Source: JBHELB01 sp041859045 (GTDB lineage Bacteria > Hydrogenedentota > Hydrogenedentia > Hydrogenedentales > SLHB01). Taken from it: a stretch of 64,000 bases of DNA. The number at the start of each line of letters is the position of its first letter. The first letter of the stretch is position 1. A model generated the notes under the pieces. The model worked only from the letters and a program-made list of their open reading frames with translations, searched no databases and was not told the DNA's origin. The position numbers and the translations under genes were made by a program. The stretch spans positions 24,907 through 88,906 of the forward strand of contig JBHELB010000008.1 of NCBI GenBank assembly GCA_041859045.1. Reading direction: 5' to 3'. Positions 1-8,522 of this stretch are shown here, piece after piece.

Positions 1-207
1 GAGGCCCAAGCGCGGAATTTTCCAAATCGGAACGACTACCGCAATCCTATCATCACCGAGGCGATGAAGGCGCTCGGCTACGCAAACCGGTTCGGACGCG
101 GCGTTGAACGCGCAAAAAAGATTCTTCAGGACAACGGAAGCCCGGAGCCGCATTTCGATTTCGAACAGCCGGAATATTTCTCCGTAACGATCTGGAGGCG
201 CACATGA
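1..207 (+). CDS. AlbA_2/Schlafen-type ATP-binding protein, C-terminal fragment
   Basis: The frame is open from base 1 and ends at TGA 205-207, giving the last 68 residues of a larger protein whose 5' part lies outside the window. The fragment contains RNPIITEAMKALGYANRFG followed by RGVERAKKIL and a PEPHFDF stretch. This is the usual C-terminal pattern of RecG-like/AlbA_2 (Schlafen DNA-binding) regulators with a divergent HATPase_c_4 module. Such proteins are usually described as predicted transcriptional regulators or ATP-binding proteins of unclear role. The stop overlaps the start of the next gene by 4 bp (ATGA), so the two are very likely co-translated. The assignment rests on the C-terminus only. 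Confidence 0.7.
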   Translation, partial: EAQARNFPNRNDYRNPIITEAMKALGYANRFGRGVERAKKILQDNGSPEPHFDFEQPEYFSVTIWRRT

Positions 208-1229
208 AGACCATCGCGTTCTTCAATAACAAAGGCGGAGTAGGGAAAACATCCCTGGTTTATCACCTCTCATGGATGTACGCGAAACTCGGCCTGCGCG
301 TCTTAGCCGCCGACCTCGATCCCCAGGCCAACCTCACTTCGATGTTTTTGCGCAACGAAGACCTTTTGGATATCTGGCCGGAAACCGGCGAAAGGCGTAG
401 CATCATCGAAGCGGTGCGTCCAATTATGCGCGGCCTAGGCGATGTGAAGCCGCCTTATGTTCACTGCCTGGAGGAAGAGGACAAGATAGGACTGATTCCC
501 GGAGACTTAGAATTGTCATTGTTCGAGGACCGGCTTTCCGGAAATTGGTCCAGGTGTATGGACCGCGACGAATCGGCGTTCCGGGCAGAGTCTTCGTTTT
601 CGCGCGTGATTCTCGCGGGGGCTGCGGATTTCAAGGCCGACGTGACGCTTATCGATGTCGGCCCCAATCTCGGGGCGATCAATCGCGCCGCAATTATTTC
701 CGCCACGCACGTCGCTATACCTCTAGCGCCCGATCTTTACTCGCTCCAAGGGCTAAAGAACCTTGGACCTACGTTGCGGACATGGCGCAGCGAATGGCAA
801 GACCGCCTGCCAAGGAATCCCACAAGCGACTTGACGCTTCCTGGAGGCGAGATGCAACCAATCGGGTATATCGTCATGCAGCATGCTATACGCGCCGATC
901 GTCCCGTAAAAGCATATCAAACCTGGATGAACCGCATTCCCGGAGAATACATCGAATCGATCCTGGACGAAAAAGCCGGAAGCTATCCAGAAGCGGGAAA
1001 TGACCCGAATTGCCTGGCGCACCTCAAACATTTTCGCAGCCTGATGCCTATGGCTATGGACGCGCGCAAGCCGATGTTCAGTCTACGGCCCGCGGACGGC
1101 GCCATTGGCGCCCATGTGCAGGCCGTGATGGCGTGTTTCGAGGACTTCAAGAAGCTGGCCTTCGCCATTGCGGAGCGTTGCGGAGTCGAACTGCCACCGG
1201 AAGCGGACAAAGTATGGAATTTCGCATAG
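204..1229 (+). CDS. ParA/MinD-like P-loop ATPase
   Basis: The protein has 341 residues. The deviant Walker A motif KGGVGKT lies at residues 10-16, the A' region ADLDPQ at 36-41, and the Walker B-like TLIDVGPNLG around 148-157, in the order expected for ParA/Soj ATPases. These dimerise on ATP and bind DNA or a partner. The start is fixed by the ATGA overlap with the upstream AlbA_2-type protein. No ParB or parS-like repeat is visible, so plasmid or chromosome partitioning is not supported. Pairing with an ATP-binding regulator suggests a stand-alone two-gene module, possibly defence-related or mobile; that is inference. It is longer than typical Soj (about 250 residues), with extra sequence between residues 55 and 130. 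Base composition looks slightly less GC-rich than the following genes. Confidence 0.85.
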   Translation: MKTIAFFNNKGGVGKTSLVYHLSWMYAKLGLRVLAADLDPQANLTSMFLRNEDLLDIWPETGERRSIIEAVRPIMRGLGDVKPPYVHCLEEEDKIGLIPGDLELSLFEDRLSGNWSRCMDRDESAFRAESSFSRVILAGAADFKADVTLIDVGPNLGAINRAAIISATHVAIPLAPDLYSLQGLKNLGPTLRTWRSEWQDRLPRNPTSDLTLPGGEMQPIGYIVMQHAIRADRPVKAYQTWMNRIPGEYIESILDEKAGSYPEAGNDPNCLAHLKHFRSLMPMAMDARKPMFSLRPADGAIGAHVQAVMACFEDFKKLAFAIAERCGVELPPEADKVWNFA

Positions 1230-1242
1230 GAGAAGCGTTCCG

Positions 1243-2175
1243 ATGATCCTCACCGTGACGCCGAATCCGTGTGTGGACAAGACGGTGTTTCTCGACCGGG
1301 TTGAGCTGGGGACGTTCATGCGGGCGCGCCGGTTTAGCTGCGTGCCGGGGGGCAAGGGAAACAATGTGGCGCGCGCGGTGCATGCGATGGATCGCGACGT
1401 CAGGGCGATGGTGGTCGTCGGGGGACACACCGGCCGGCACGTGGTCGACATGATCGAGAACGAGGACGCGATCTCTACTCTGCCGGTGTGGGTGGAGTCC
1501 CCGACACGAACAATTACCACGGTGCTCGAGGAGCCGATTCATCGCCAGACGGCGTTTTTCGAGCCGGGGCCGGAAATCACGCTGGCGGAGTACTCGATGA
1601 TCATCGAGACGTTCGCGGGGGCGGTCGGCCGTGCGCAGGTGGCCACGCTGTGCGGCACGGTCTCCGACCCAGGCACCGCCGAACTCTATCGCGAGATGAT
1701 CAACCTCGCGAAGCGGGAAAATGTGCCGGTCATTCTCGATTCACACGGCCCGGAATTCGCCGCGGGGCTCCGGGCGGCGCCGTACATGGTCAAGCCGAAT
1801 GTGGCGGAGGCGTCCGCGCTGTTGGGAGTTTCGCTGGATACCCGCGACGCCCAGTGGCGTGCGCTTGACCAATTTCACGTGCAGGGCGTCGTGATTGCCG
1901 TGATGTCGCTCGGCAAAGAAGGGGCGTTGGTTTCGTGCGAAGGCCGCCGGTTCCACGTGATCCCGCCGGTGATTCAGGAGGTGAATCCCGTCGGCAGCGG
2001 CGATTGCTTCGTGGCGGGATTCGCCATCGGGATTGAAGAAGGGATGTCGCTCGAGGAGATGGCGCGGCTGGGTTGCGCGATGGGCGCGGCCAATGCCATG
2101 ACGTGGAACATCGGCCATTTCGAGCCGGAGCAGGTCGACCAACTCTTGCCGCAGGTGCAGCTTCGTCCGTACTGA
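1243..2175 (+). CDS. fruK: PfkB-family sugar kinase, probable 1-phosphofructokinase
   Basis: This is a ribokinase/PfkB-fold kinase of 310 residues that should phosphorylate a sugar phosphate with ATP in the cytoplasm (fructose 1-phosphate to fructose 1,6-bisphosphate, or a tagatose-6-phosphate-type reaction). The N-terminus ILTVTPNPCVDKTVF is typical of the FruK/LacC branch. GGKGNNVARA (about residues 36-45) is PfkB signature 1, and NPVGSGDCFVAG near residue 250 is signature 2 with the catalytic Asp. The ATG at 1243 is preceded by a GGAGAAG-like RBS; a longer reading from a TTG at 1168 overlaps parA and lacks family similarity. No PTS genes lie nearby, so the natural substrate is uncertain. 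Confidence 0.85.
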   Translation: MILTVTPNPCVDKTVFLDRVELGTFMRARRFSCVPGGKGNNVARAVHAMDRDVRAMVVVGGHTGRHVVDMIENEDAISTLPVWVESPTRTITTVLEEPIHRQTAFFEPGPEITLAEYSMIIETFAGAVGRAQVATLCGTVSDPGTAELYREMINLAKRENVPVILDSHGPEFAAGLRAAPYMVKPNVAEASALLGVSLDTRDAQWRALDQFHVQGVVIAVMSLGKEGALVSCEGRRFHVIPPVIQEVNPVGSGDCFVAGFAIGIEEGMSLEEMARLGCAMGAANAMTWNIGHFEPEQVDQLLPQVQLRPY

Positions 2176-2246
2176 CGCTGTCATCCTTCGATCTGCTCGC
2201 ATCGTTGCTTTAACAGGTACTGGGGGCCGCAAAAGGGAGGTAACCC

Positions 2247-2870
2247 ATGATTGCGCGATCTACTGCCGTATCCGTAGTGCTCCTGATGTTGTCCGCCGCG
2301 GCGTTTGCTGCTGAACAACCACCGGTTTCTTCGGAGGCGCTGTATGAGGTGCTTTTCTACGCGTTGGGACCCGTGAGTGAGGGCGTGGAAGGCAGCGCTG
2401 TTCCCGCGAGTCTTGAGCCAATTGCGGCCCGCATCGCGAACGATTTCGGCGCGAAGAATCTCGTAATCCTCGGCCAGGGAATGACCCTATGCTCTGGCCT
2501 GGATAAGGCCTCGGCGAGTCTTAATGGCGCCTTTTCGGTCAAAAAGGGCACCGCGGTCGACTATGGTGTAGCACTTCGCGGAAGCATCGCATCCGGTGCT
2601 GGCCTTAACTGCTCGGTCTCCGTTAACCTTGACGAGTTCTACACGCTTCCCAAAGAGGCGACCGCGAAAAAAACAAAAAGAACCAAGAAACAAGCCCCTG
2701 TCGCCCCGCAGCAGGTGGTGGTTCGGGGTAATATTCGCAATGCGATTGGCGCGGACAACGTTGTGCTTCCTCTGGAACAGCCGATTTTGATCGGGCACAC
2801 TTCCACAGGGCAGACACAGACCTCGCTGTATTTCGTGATGCTCCTGCGGAAGGTGAACACCGCCAAGTAG
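2247..2870 (+). CDS. secreted protein of unknown function
   Basis: The protein has 207 residues with a clear Sec signal peptide: a positive N-terminus, a hydrophobic run VVLLMLSAAAFA and cleavage after AFA near residue 22. GGGAGG lies about 6 bp before the ATG. The mature part has a mixed alpha/beta look, two cysteines (about residues 79 and 118) that could pair, and a short Lys/Thr-rich linker (AKKTKRTKKQ) around residues 138-149. I recognise no family. It is followed within 40 bp by a rho-independent terminator, so it is probably the end of a transcription unit. Confidence 0.75.
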   Translation: MIARSTAVSVVLLMLSAAAFAAEQPPVSSEALYEVLFYALGPVSEGVEGSAVPASLEPIAARIANDFGAKNLVILGQGMTLCSGLDKASASLNGAFSVKKGTAVDYGVALRGSIASGAGLNCSVSVNLDEFYTLPKEATAKKTKRTKKQAPVAPQQVVVRGNIRNAIGADNVVLPLEQPILIGHTSTGQTQTSLYFVMLLRKVNTAK

Positions 2871-2907
2871 CCCAATACGCATAGTCTCTGTTAAGAAAAG
2901 TCCCTGG

Positions 2908-2931
2908 GCGCCCGATTCTTCGGGCGCTTTT
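2908..2931 (+). terminator. rho-independent terminator
   Basis: A perfect 8-bp stem, GCGCCCGA / TCGGGCGC (2908-2915 and 2920-2927), has the 4-nt loop TTCT and is followed by TTTT. It sits 37 bp after the stop of the secreted protein and before metG. Confidence 0.85.
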
Positions 2932-3003
2932 CATCTCTCACGCCGGTGCGGTAAAATCCCCGCTTGATGCGGCAAGCGCCGCCACCGGAAAAGGAGTCGA
3001 CGC

Positions 3004-4734
3004 ATGAGCTTTGAACGCACTTTGGTCACCAGCGCCCTGCCCTATGCCAACGGCCACATTCATCTCGGCCATTTGGCGGGGGCCTATCTGCCCGCGGACG
3101 TTTATGTCCGCTACAAGCGGCTGCGCGGCGACCGCGTGTTGTATGTCTGCGGGTCCGACGAATACGGCGTGCCGATCACGCTGACCGCGCTCAAAGAGGG
3201 CGTCACGCCGAAGGACGTGATCGACCGGTATCACACGGCCAACGCCGAAGCGTTTGCGCGCGTCGGCATGTCGTTCGATGTATACGGGCGCACCTCGTGG
3301 GCACTGCACACGGATACCACGCAAGCGTTCTTTCTCTCGCTGCTCGAAGGCGGATACATCGAACAGAAGGAAATGGAGCTTTGGTATTCCGAGCAATCGG
3401 ATCGCTTCTTGCCCGACCGGTACGTGAAAGGAACCTGTCCGAAGTGCGGCTATGCCGACGCGAACGGCGACGAGTGCGAGAATTGCGGCGCGCAATACAG
3501 CCCCAAGGATCTCATCGAGCCGCGCGCGAATATCCCCGGCGACACCTCGCGTCCGGTGCTCAAACCGTCGGCGCATTGGTTCGTGCGGCTGCAGGATTTC
3601 GCCGATCGCCTGCGGACGTGGGTGGAAACCCACCCCGAATGGCGCGCGAACGTGCGCGGAATCGCGGGCGGATGGATCAACGAACTGCGCGAGCGCTGCA
3701 TCACGCGCGACACAGACTGGGGCGTGCCGATTCCGCTCGACCCGACCGCCACAAAGGGGAAATGCATCTACGTGTGGTTCGACGCGCCGATCGGCTACGT
3801 GACCAACACGCGGCAGTGGGGCATTGATGCGGGGCTGGGCGAGCACGCGTGGGAGGCGTGGTGGAAGGACAAGGATACCCGGCTCATTCACTTCATTGGG
3901 AAAGACAACGTACCCTTCCACGCGGTGATCTTCCCCGCAATGCTCATGGGACAGCAGGGATATATCCTCGCCGATCAGGTCGTCGCGAACGAATACCTCA
4001 ATGTCGTGAACCGGGAGACCGGAGTCGCCGAAAAGGGTTCAAAATCGAAGGGTAACATGATCGGCGTGCGCTGGTTCGTTGAGCGATTCTCACAGGATGC
4101 GATCCGATACTATCTCACGGCGATCATGCCGGAATCGCGCGATGCCGCGTTCGATTGGGATGAGTTCCGCAACCGGTACAACGGCGAGTTGTGCGACGTT
4201 GTGGGGAATTTTGTGCATCGCTCGTTGACAATGACGGTGAAGAACTTCAATGGCGCGGTGCCCGAGCCGGGGCCGTTCGACGCCGAAGACGAAGCGCTGC
4301 TTGCGTTTCTCCCCGCGCAGCTTGATGCGGTCGCGGAGGCGCTTGACGACTTCCGGTTCCGGCAGGCGCTGGAGCGGTTCATCGAAATCGGACGACGCGC
4401 GAATCAGTATTTTGATACCAAAGCGCCGTGGACAACGCGCAAGACCGATCTCGTGCGCACGGGCACGACACTGCACGTGTGCTGCCAAGTCGTGCGCGCG
4501 CTGTGCACGGCGATGGCGCCGTTCCTTCCCGAGGGCGCGGAGAAACTCGCGCGGATCATCGGCGTGGAACTTCCGCGCGGCGGACATGCCGGCGGCCGCG
4601 ACGCTTGGCAAGACGGCAAGGTGCCTCTCGCGGCGGGAAGTCCGCTGAATCCGCCGGAGGTACTCTTCCCGAAACTGGACCCCGACTATATTGCCGAACT
4701 CGCTGAACAGCACCTTCAAGGAAAGGCGGGGTAA
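3004..4734 (+). CDS. metG: methionyl-tRNA synthetase
   Basis: This class I aminoacyl-tRNA synthetase charges tRNA-Met in the cytoplasm. The HIGH-type motif is HLGH at residues 20-23. The zinc knuckle has Cys145, Cys148, Cys158 and Cys161, as in the E. coli-type enzyme. The KMSKS loop reads KGSKS at residues 344-348, a Met-to-Gly variant. At 576 residues it ends after the anticodon-binding domain and lacks the C-terminal EMAPII/Arc1p-like tRNA-binding domain present in E. coli MetG (about 677 residues). AAAAGGAG lies upstream of the ATG. Its stop codon TAA is the first three bases of a 38-bp intergenic repeat. Confidence 0.96.
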   Translation: MSFERTLVTSALPYANGHIHLGHLAGAYLPADVYVRYKRLRGDRVLYVCGSDEYGVPITLTALKEGVTPKDVIDRYHTANAEAFARVGMSFDVYGRTSWALHTDTTQAFFLSLLEGGYIEQKEMELWYSEQSDRFLPDRYVKGTCPKCGYADANGDECENCGAQYSPKDLIEPRANIPGDTSRPVLKPSAHWFVRLQDFADRLRTWVETHPEWRANVRGIAGGWINELRERCITRDTDWGVPIPLDPTATKGKCIYVWFDAPIGYVTNTRQWGIDAGLGEHAWEAWWKDKDTRLIHFIGKDNVPFHAVIFPAMLMGQQGYILADQVVANEYLNVVNRETGVAEKGSKSKGNMIGVRWFVERFSQDAIRYYLTAIMPESRDAAFDWDEFRNRYNGELCDVVGNFVHRSLTMTVKNFNGAVPEPGPFDAEDEALLAFLPAQLDAVAEALDDFRFRQALERFIEIGRRANQYFDTKAPWTTRKTDLVRTGTTLHVCCQVVRALCTAMAPFLPEGAEKLARIIGVELPRGGHAGGRDAWQDGKVPLAAGSPLNPPEVLFPKLDPDYIAELAEQHLQGKAG

Positions 4735-4769
4735 TCCGCAGATGACGCAGATTGTCGCAGATGGAGAGA
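4732..4769 (+). repeat. 38-bp direct repeat, copy 1 (upstream of GxxExxY gene)
   Basis: The unit begins TAATCCGCAGATGACGCAGA and is identical over 38 bp to positions 5262-5299; similarity continues 4 bp further with one mismatch. The TAA is the stop codon of metG. The internal CGCAGAT motif recurs. Confidence 0.9.
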
Positions 4770-4850
4770 GATGAGGGAGACAGCAAAGGGTCATCTCCGA
4801 AGTTTGAAATGGAAAGCTCTCGCAGCTAAGCCGCATTTATTGGAGAATTT

Positions 4851-5264
4851 ATGCCGTCTGACCCTCACGAGCAGGACCCGTTGACCTACGCGATCATCGG
4901 AGCCGCGATGGAGGTACATAGGGAACTTGGCCCAGGTTTTCTTGAGGCCGTGTACCACGAGGCGCTTGGACTCGAACTAACCGCGCGTCAAGTACCGTTC
5001 GAAGCGGAAGTAGAACTCCCCATACAGTACAAGGAAATGCCGTTATCTCAACGCTATCGCGCGGATTACGTCTGCTATGATTCCGTCATCGTCGAGTTGA
5101 AAGCCCTTTCTAAACTCACAGGAAAGGAAGAAGCGCAGGTTCTAAATTACCTGAAGGCGACGGGGGTGAGAGTGGCGTTACTTATCAATTTCGGCGAGGA
5201 ACGACTTATTTGGAGACGATTCATCAACAGTAAATGGGACGGGAATCGATCCAGAGAGGAATAA
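4851..5264 (+). CDS. GxxExxY family protein
   Basis: The protein has 137 residues. The name-giving motif is GFLEAVY at residues 29-35. Downstream, Asp72 in RADYVC and Glu82-Leu-Lys84 in IVELKA form a PD-(D/E)xK-like Asp/Glu-x-Lys arrangement, which makes a nuclease-like fold plausible; no activity is established for the family. GGAG lies about 8 bp before the ATG. The gene lies between two identical copies of a 38-bp repeat plus a shorter inverted partial copy. This is the recurrent setting of this family in Planctomycetota, Verrucomicrobiota and related genomes and suggests the gene travels with the repeats. Its TAA stop is supplied by repeat copy 2. Confidence 0.9.
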   Translation: MPSDPHEQDPLTYAIIGAAMEVHRELGPGFLEAVYHEALGLELTARQVPFEAEVELPIQYKEMPLSQRYRADYVCYDSVIVELKALSKLTGKEEAQVLNYLKATGVRVALLINFGEERLIWRRFINSKWDGNRSREE

Positions 5265-5299
5265 TCCGCAGATGACGCAGATTGTCGCAGATGGAGAGA
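5262..5299 (+). repeat. 38-bp direct repeat, copy 2 (downstream of GxxExxY gene)
   Basis: Identical to 4732-4769; its TAA is the stop codon of the GxxExxY gene, exactly as copy 1 supplies the stop of metG. Confidence 0.9.
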
Positions 5300-5383
5300 A
5301 ATGTAAGCCGTATCGAGAACAAAAGTGGCATCTCATGGGTCCTCTTTCCATTTTGACAAACTCTCTCTTCCCATTTGTCTTTT

Positions 5384-5402
5384 CATCTGCGCCATCTGCG
5401 GA
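5384..5402 (-). repeat. inverted partial copy of the GxxExxY-flanking repeat
   Basis: The reverse complement reads TCCGCAGATGGCGCAGATG, which matches 17 of 19 positions of the core of the two direct repeats. It lies just before the UroD-family gene. The stretch 5300-5436 otherwise holds no gene. Confidence 0.65.
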
Positions 5403-5436
5403 CATCTCTTCTCTTCTTCCCAATTAGGAGGTTTCC

Positions 5437-6402
5437 ATGACGCCACGTGAACGTTTCATCGCTGCGCTGGACCGACGCCCCTTGACCGGGCGGGTGCCGC
5501 ATTTTGAGCTGGTGTTTTTTTTGACGATGGAAGCGTTCGGCAAAGTCCATCCGTCGCACCGAAACTACGCACAGTGGGATCAGATGTCGGAATCGGAGCG
5601 GCAATTGCACCGGAACGAGATTGCGGATATCTACATTATGACCGCGCGGCACTATGAGCACAGCGCGATCTTTCTTCATCCGAATCCCGGATCGGAAGAT
5701 GAGACGCTGCGACTGATCGACCTCGTCCGCGAGAAATCGGGCGATGAGTTCTTCCTCATGCTGCACGGCGACGCGACAATGGCGATTCCGGGCGGCGATC
5801 ACATGGTCGAACAGACGGTTTGGTTGTATGAACACATGGACGAGGCAAAGGAGGCCTGCCAGCGCGATGTGGACCGCATGTTGGGATGGGCCGGACGCCT
5901 CGCGCGGCACGGGGGGCTTGACGGCTTTGCGCTCTGCGCGGACTATTGCTTCAACACGAATCCGTTCCTCAGTCCGGATATGTTTTCGGAGCTCATCACG
6001 CCCTACTTGACGCAGGTGATCGCGGGCGAGCGCGAACTGGGCTTCTACACCATTAAGCACACCGACGGCAATATCATGCCAATCGTCGATCAACTTGTTG
6101 CCGCAAACCCGCACGCGCTGCACTCGATCGATCCGCAGGCGGGTGTCGACATCGCCGAAGTCAAGCGCCTTTACGGCGACAAGATTTGTCTCATCGGCAA
6201 CGTCAACTGCGGCATGTTGCAGTCGGGCACGGATGATGAGGTAATCGAATCCGCTCGCTACGCCCTGCGGCACGGCATGCCCGGCGGAGGCTATATCTTC
6301 TCGACCAGCAACTGCGCGTACACCGGTCTTTCGCTCAGCCGCTACGAGTTGATGTGGAAGATCTGGCACGAAGAAGGCGTTTACATGGACCTATCCCGCT
6401 AG
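5437..6402 (+). CDS. uroporphyrinogen decarboxylase-family protein (methyltransferase-like)
   Basis: This is a 321-residue URO-D-fold protein. It opens with MTPRERFIAALDRRP, the usual start of the MtaA/CmuA/UroD-like branch, and has later conserved blocks HTDGNIMPIVDQLV, HSIDPQAGVDIAEVK and LIGNVNC. Members found next to sugar-catabolic and Gfo/Idh genes are usually corrinoid-type methyltransferase relatives rather than haem-pathway HemE. The N-terminal arginine-rich GLP(V/T)WxMRQAGR block of true HemE is absent, which argues against haem synthesis. AGGAGG lies 7 bp before the ATG. The substrate is unknown. Confidence 0.85.
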   Translation: MTPRERFIAALDRRPLTGRVPHFELVFFLTMEAFGKVHPSHRNYAQWDQMSESERQLHRNEIADIYIMTARHYEHSAIFLHPNPGSEDETLRLIDLVREKSGDEFFLMLHGDATMAIPGGDHMVEQTVWLYEHMDEAKEACQRDVDRMLGWAGRLARHGGLDGFALCADYCFNTNPFLSPDMFSELITPYLTQVIAGERELGFYTIKHTDGNIMPIVDQLVAANPHALHSIDPQAGVDIAEVKRLYGDKICLIGNVNCGMLQSGTDDEVIESARYALRHGMPGGGYIFSTSNCAYTGLSLSRYELMWKIWHEEGVYMDLSR

Positions 6403-6552
6403 AGCGCTTTGCGTCTTCATACCTGCCTTCCCCAGCATTAGAGCATTTGCGCCACACAGTTTAGACGGGCACCCAAGCACCGCGACAAATGAAAATATCC
6501 CCGGGGTGCCCAGGATCGGCCAAGACGGCCAATTCGCGCGCGATTCGCGCTC

Positions 6553-6581
6553 TTGTCAAAGGGGCGCTTGTGGTCTATAAT
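6553..6581 (+). promoter_or_regulatory. sigma-70-type promoter
   Basis: TTGTCA (6553-6558), a 17-bp spacer and a perfect TATAAT (6576-6581) lie about 97 bp before the chosen start of the helicase-associated-domain gene. The rest of 6403-6677 shows no gene. Confidence 0.75.
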
Positions 6582-6677
6582 GCGTGATTATTTTGTGGAG
6601 GCGCGCCTTTTCCTGGGGGACTGCGCCTGTGACCGCGCGTGTGGCGTGGGCGGGCGGAACCATCAGAAGGGGTTTGT

Positions 6678-8513
6678 ATGCGGCATGGGGCTAGTTTCAT
6701 TTCCGCCATGGAGGGCATTAGCCGTCCGGCGTTTCTGATCGCCCGCGAGTTGTCCGTCAACAGCCGGTCGGGGCTCACGGTCCGCTTCTTGAGCAAGAAA
6801 CTCGAGCTGCCGGAAGAAGAGGTCGAGTATCTTGTCGACATCAACCACAAGCTGTTCTTTTTCGATCTCACGAAGGTCAAACTCGTCGCCGAAGGCTTCA
6901 ACGCGGTCAAACGCATTGGCGATGGGCTCGAGAACCTTGGCGATATCGCCTCTTTATACCGCCTGATTAAAGCGCTCGACGCGCATGATTTCCGCCGCCT
7001 CGAGGAGCAGATCGGCATTGGCCAACCGGGCGGGAAAAAGGGCGCCGCGGAGGCGTTGGTCGAGCAGTGCTATTGCCATCCCGACTCCGTGGTCGAGTAC
7101 GTGGCGTCGCGCGGCTTTTCCGAGCGCGCCCGCGAGCTTTTTGACCTTATCTGGCAAAGCCCCGAAGGCATCATGCCGGTTTCGGCGTTGCGCGCCGCGC
7201 ACGGCGGGTCGGAGTACGAGATCGAGCAGGCATTGTGGCAGCTCTTTCGCGGATTTGTGTCGTTCGAGATGTTCCGTTTCGATCAAGAGGATCGGCTCGT
7301 GCGCGCGGCGGGGTTGCTTGCGGAAGTGCGGCAGTGGCGAGACTCCCAGCGCGGATCGAAGGCGCAACGTTCTTCGGTGAAGTCGGTGAAAGCAACTCCC
7401 GGCAATGTCGCTTCACGCGGACTCGATCTCTCGGAGCGCGTCTGTCGGCTTGTGGCGGCGATTGCGGCGCACCCCGTGCGGTTGCGGGGCGACGGCGATC
7501 TGTTTCGCGAAGACTATCGTCGGTTGTGCGACATCTGTCCGGAAGATGTCGATCCCCCGCTCGCCACGTGCCTTTGGATCGCGCAGGGGGTGGGCTGGTT
7601 GGCGCGCGTGGACAACGAACTGCGTGCGGCGGAACTCAAAGAGCTTGTCGGGATGACCCCGCTCGCGCGGCATCGCATTCTGAGCGAGTGGCTGCTATCC
7701 GCCGCGGGCGAAAACACGCCGCGCGCGATGCTGGCCGCGTTGTTTGAAGAGGCGATTCCCGGTGCGTGGTACCCGATCGTGCCGTTTGTGCAGCACGCAA
7801 TGCGCTTGAGCGCCGAACATGAACGGCCGGTGCTGCGCCAATCCGGGGCGCATTGCCACTATGTAAGCCCCAGCACCGCGCCAAATGCCGACCGCATTTT
7901 GGTGCGCGCGCTTGAAGAGACGCTCTTGTGGCTGGGCGTGGTGGATCGCGGCGAAGAGGACGGCGATGGCGTGTTCCGTCTGACGGAGCTTGGCACTTGC
8001 CTGTTGCAGGGCAAAGAGAGCAAGGCCCTCGAAACCCGGTTTGCGCCGCGTGGCGCGCAGTTCATTGTGCAGCCGAACTTCGACATCGTCGTGCCGTCGC
8101 AGGACACCGATCCCCTGCTGACCGTGCCGCTTGACCAATTCGCCGAGCGCAAGAGCACCGGTCAGGCCACGCTGTATACCTTGAGCAAGGAATCGTTCAC
8201 GCGCGGCATTCAGGAAGGCCACGATGGCGATGCCTTTGTGAATTTCCTTCTGCGCCACAATCGCGGCGACTCGCTGCCTTCGAACGTGATGACCACGCTC
8301 GACGACTGGCGCGGCGGCGTCAAGCGCGTGCAGCTAAAGACGGTGCAGGTCTTGGAGGCGGACGATCCGCTCGTAATCGCCGACCTGTTGCACCGGCGCG
8401 GATTCAAGAAATGCTTGCAGGGCATTGACCCGCGGTTGGTCGTGTTGGTGAACAAGATTTCCAAGGCCGAACTCGCCAAAGAACTCGAGAAAGAGGGCTT
8501 CGTCGTCGAATAG
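6678..8513 (+). CDS. helicase-associated (XPB/Ssl2 N-terminal-like) domain protein
   Basis: The protein has 611 residues from the ATG at 6678, preceded by AGAAGGGG; an upstream GTG at 6639 is possible but has no better RBS. The C-terminal quarter (QPNFDIVV ... FAERKS ... YTLSKESF ... LPSNVMTTLDDW) matches the Helicase_C_3 / XPB-Ssl2 N-terminal domain. That domain normally accompanies superfamily 2 helicases such as XPB. No Walker A or DEAD box is visible here, so this is not itself a helicase. Residues 20-120 and 240-330 look like winged-helix or helical modules. A role in DNA or transcription-linked repair is plausible but unproven. It has its own strong promoter. Confidence 0.75.
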   Translation: MRHGASFISAMEGISRPAFLIARELSVNSRSGLTVRFLSKKLELPEEEVEYLVDINHKLFFFDLTKVKLVAEGFNAVKRIGDGLENLGDIASLYRLIKALDAHDFRRLEEQIGIGQPGGKKGAAEALVEQCYCHPDSVVEYVASRGFSERARELFDLIWQSPEGIMPVSALRAAHGGSEYEIEQALWQLFRGFVSFEMFRFDQEDRLVRAAGLLAEVRQWRDSQRGSKAQRSSVKSVKATPGNVASRGLDLSERVCRLVAAIAAHPVRLRGDGDLFREDYRRLCDICPEDVDPPLATCLWIAQGVGWLARVDNELRAAELKELVGMTPLARHRILSEWLLSAAGENTPRAMLAALFEEAIPGAWYPIVPFVQHAMRLSAEHERPVLRQSGAHCHYVSPSTAPNADRILVRALEETLLWLGVVDRGEEDGDGVFRLTELGTCLLQGKESKALETRFAPRGAQFIVQPNFDIVVPSQDTDPLLTVPLDQFAERKSTGQATLYTLSKESFTRGIQEGHDGDAFVNFLLRHNRGDSLPSNVMTTLDDWRGGVKRVQLKTVQVLEADDPLVIADLLHRRGFKKCLQGIDPRLVVLVNKISKAELAKELEKEGFVVE

Positions 8514-8522
8514 CCGCTGCGC

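Noticed and set aside
204..1229. Plasmid partition locus
   Set aside because: No ParB, no iterated parS-like sites and no replication gene are visible near the ParA-like ATPase.
5437..6402. Haem-pathway hemE
   Set aside because: The protein lacks the conserved N-terminal Arg-rich block of true uroporphyrinogen decarboxylases and groups by eye with MtaA/CmuA-like proteins.
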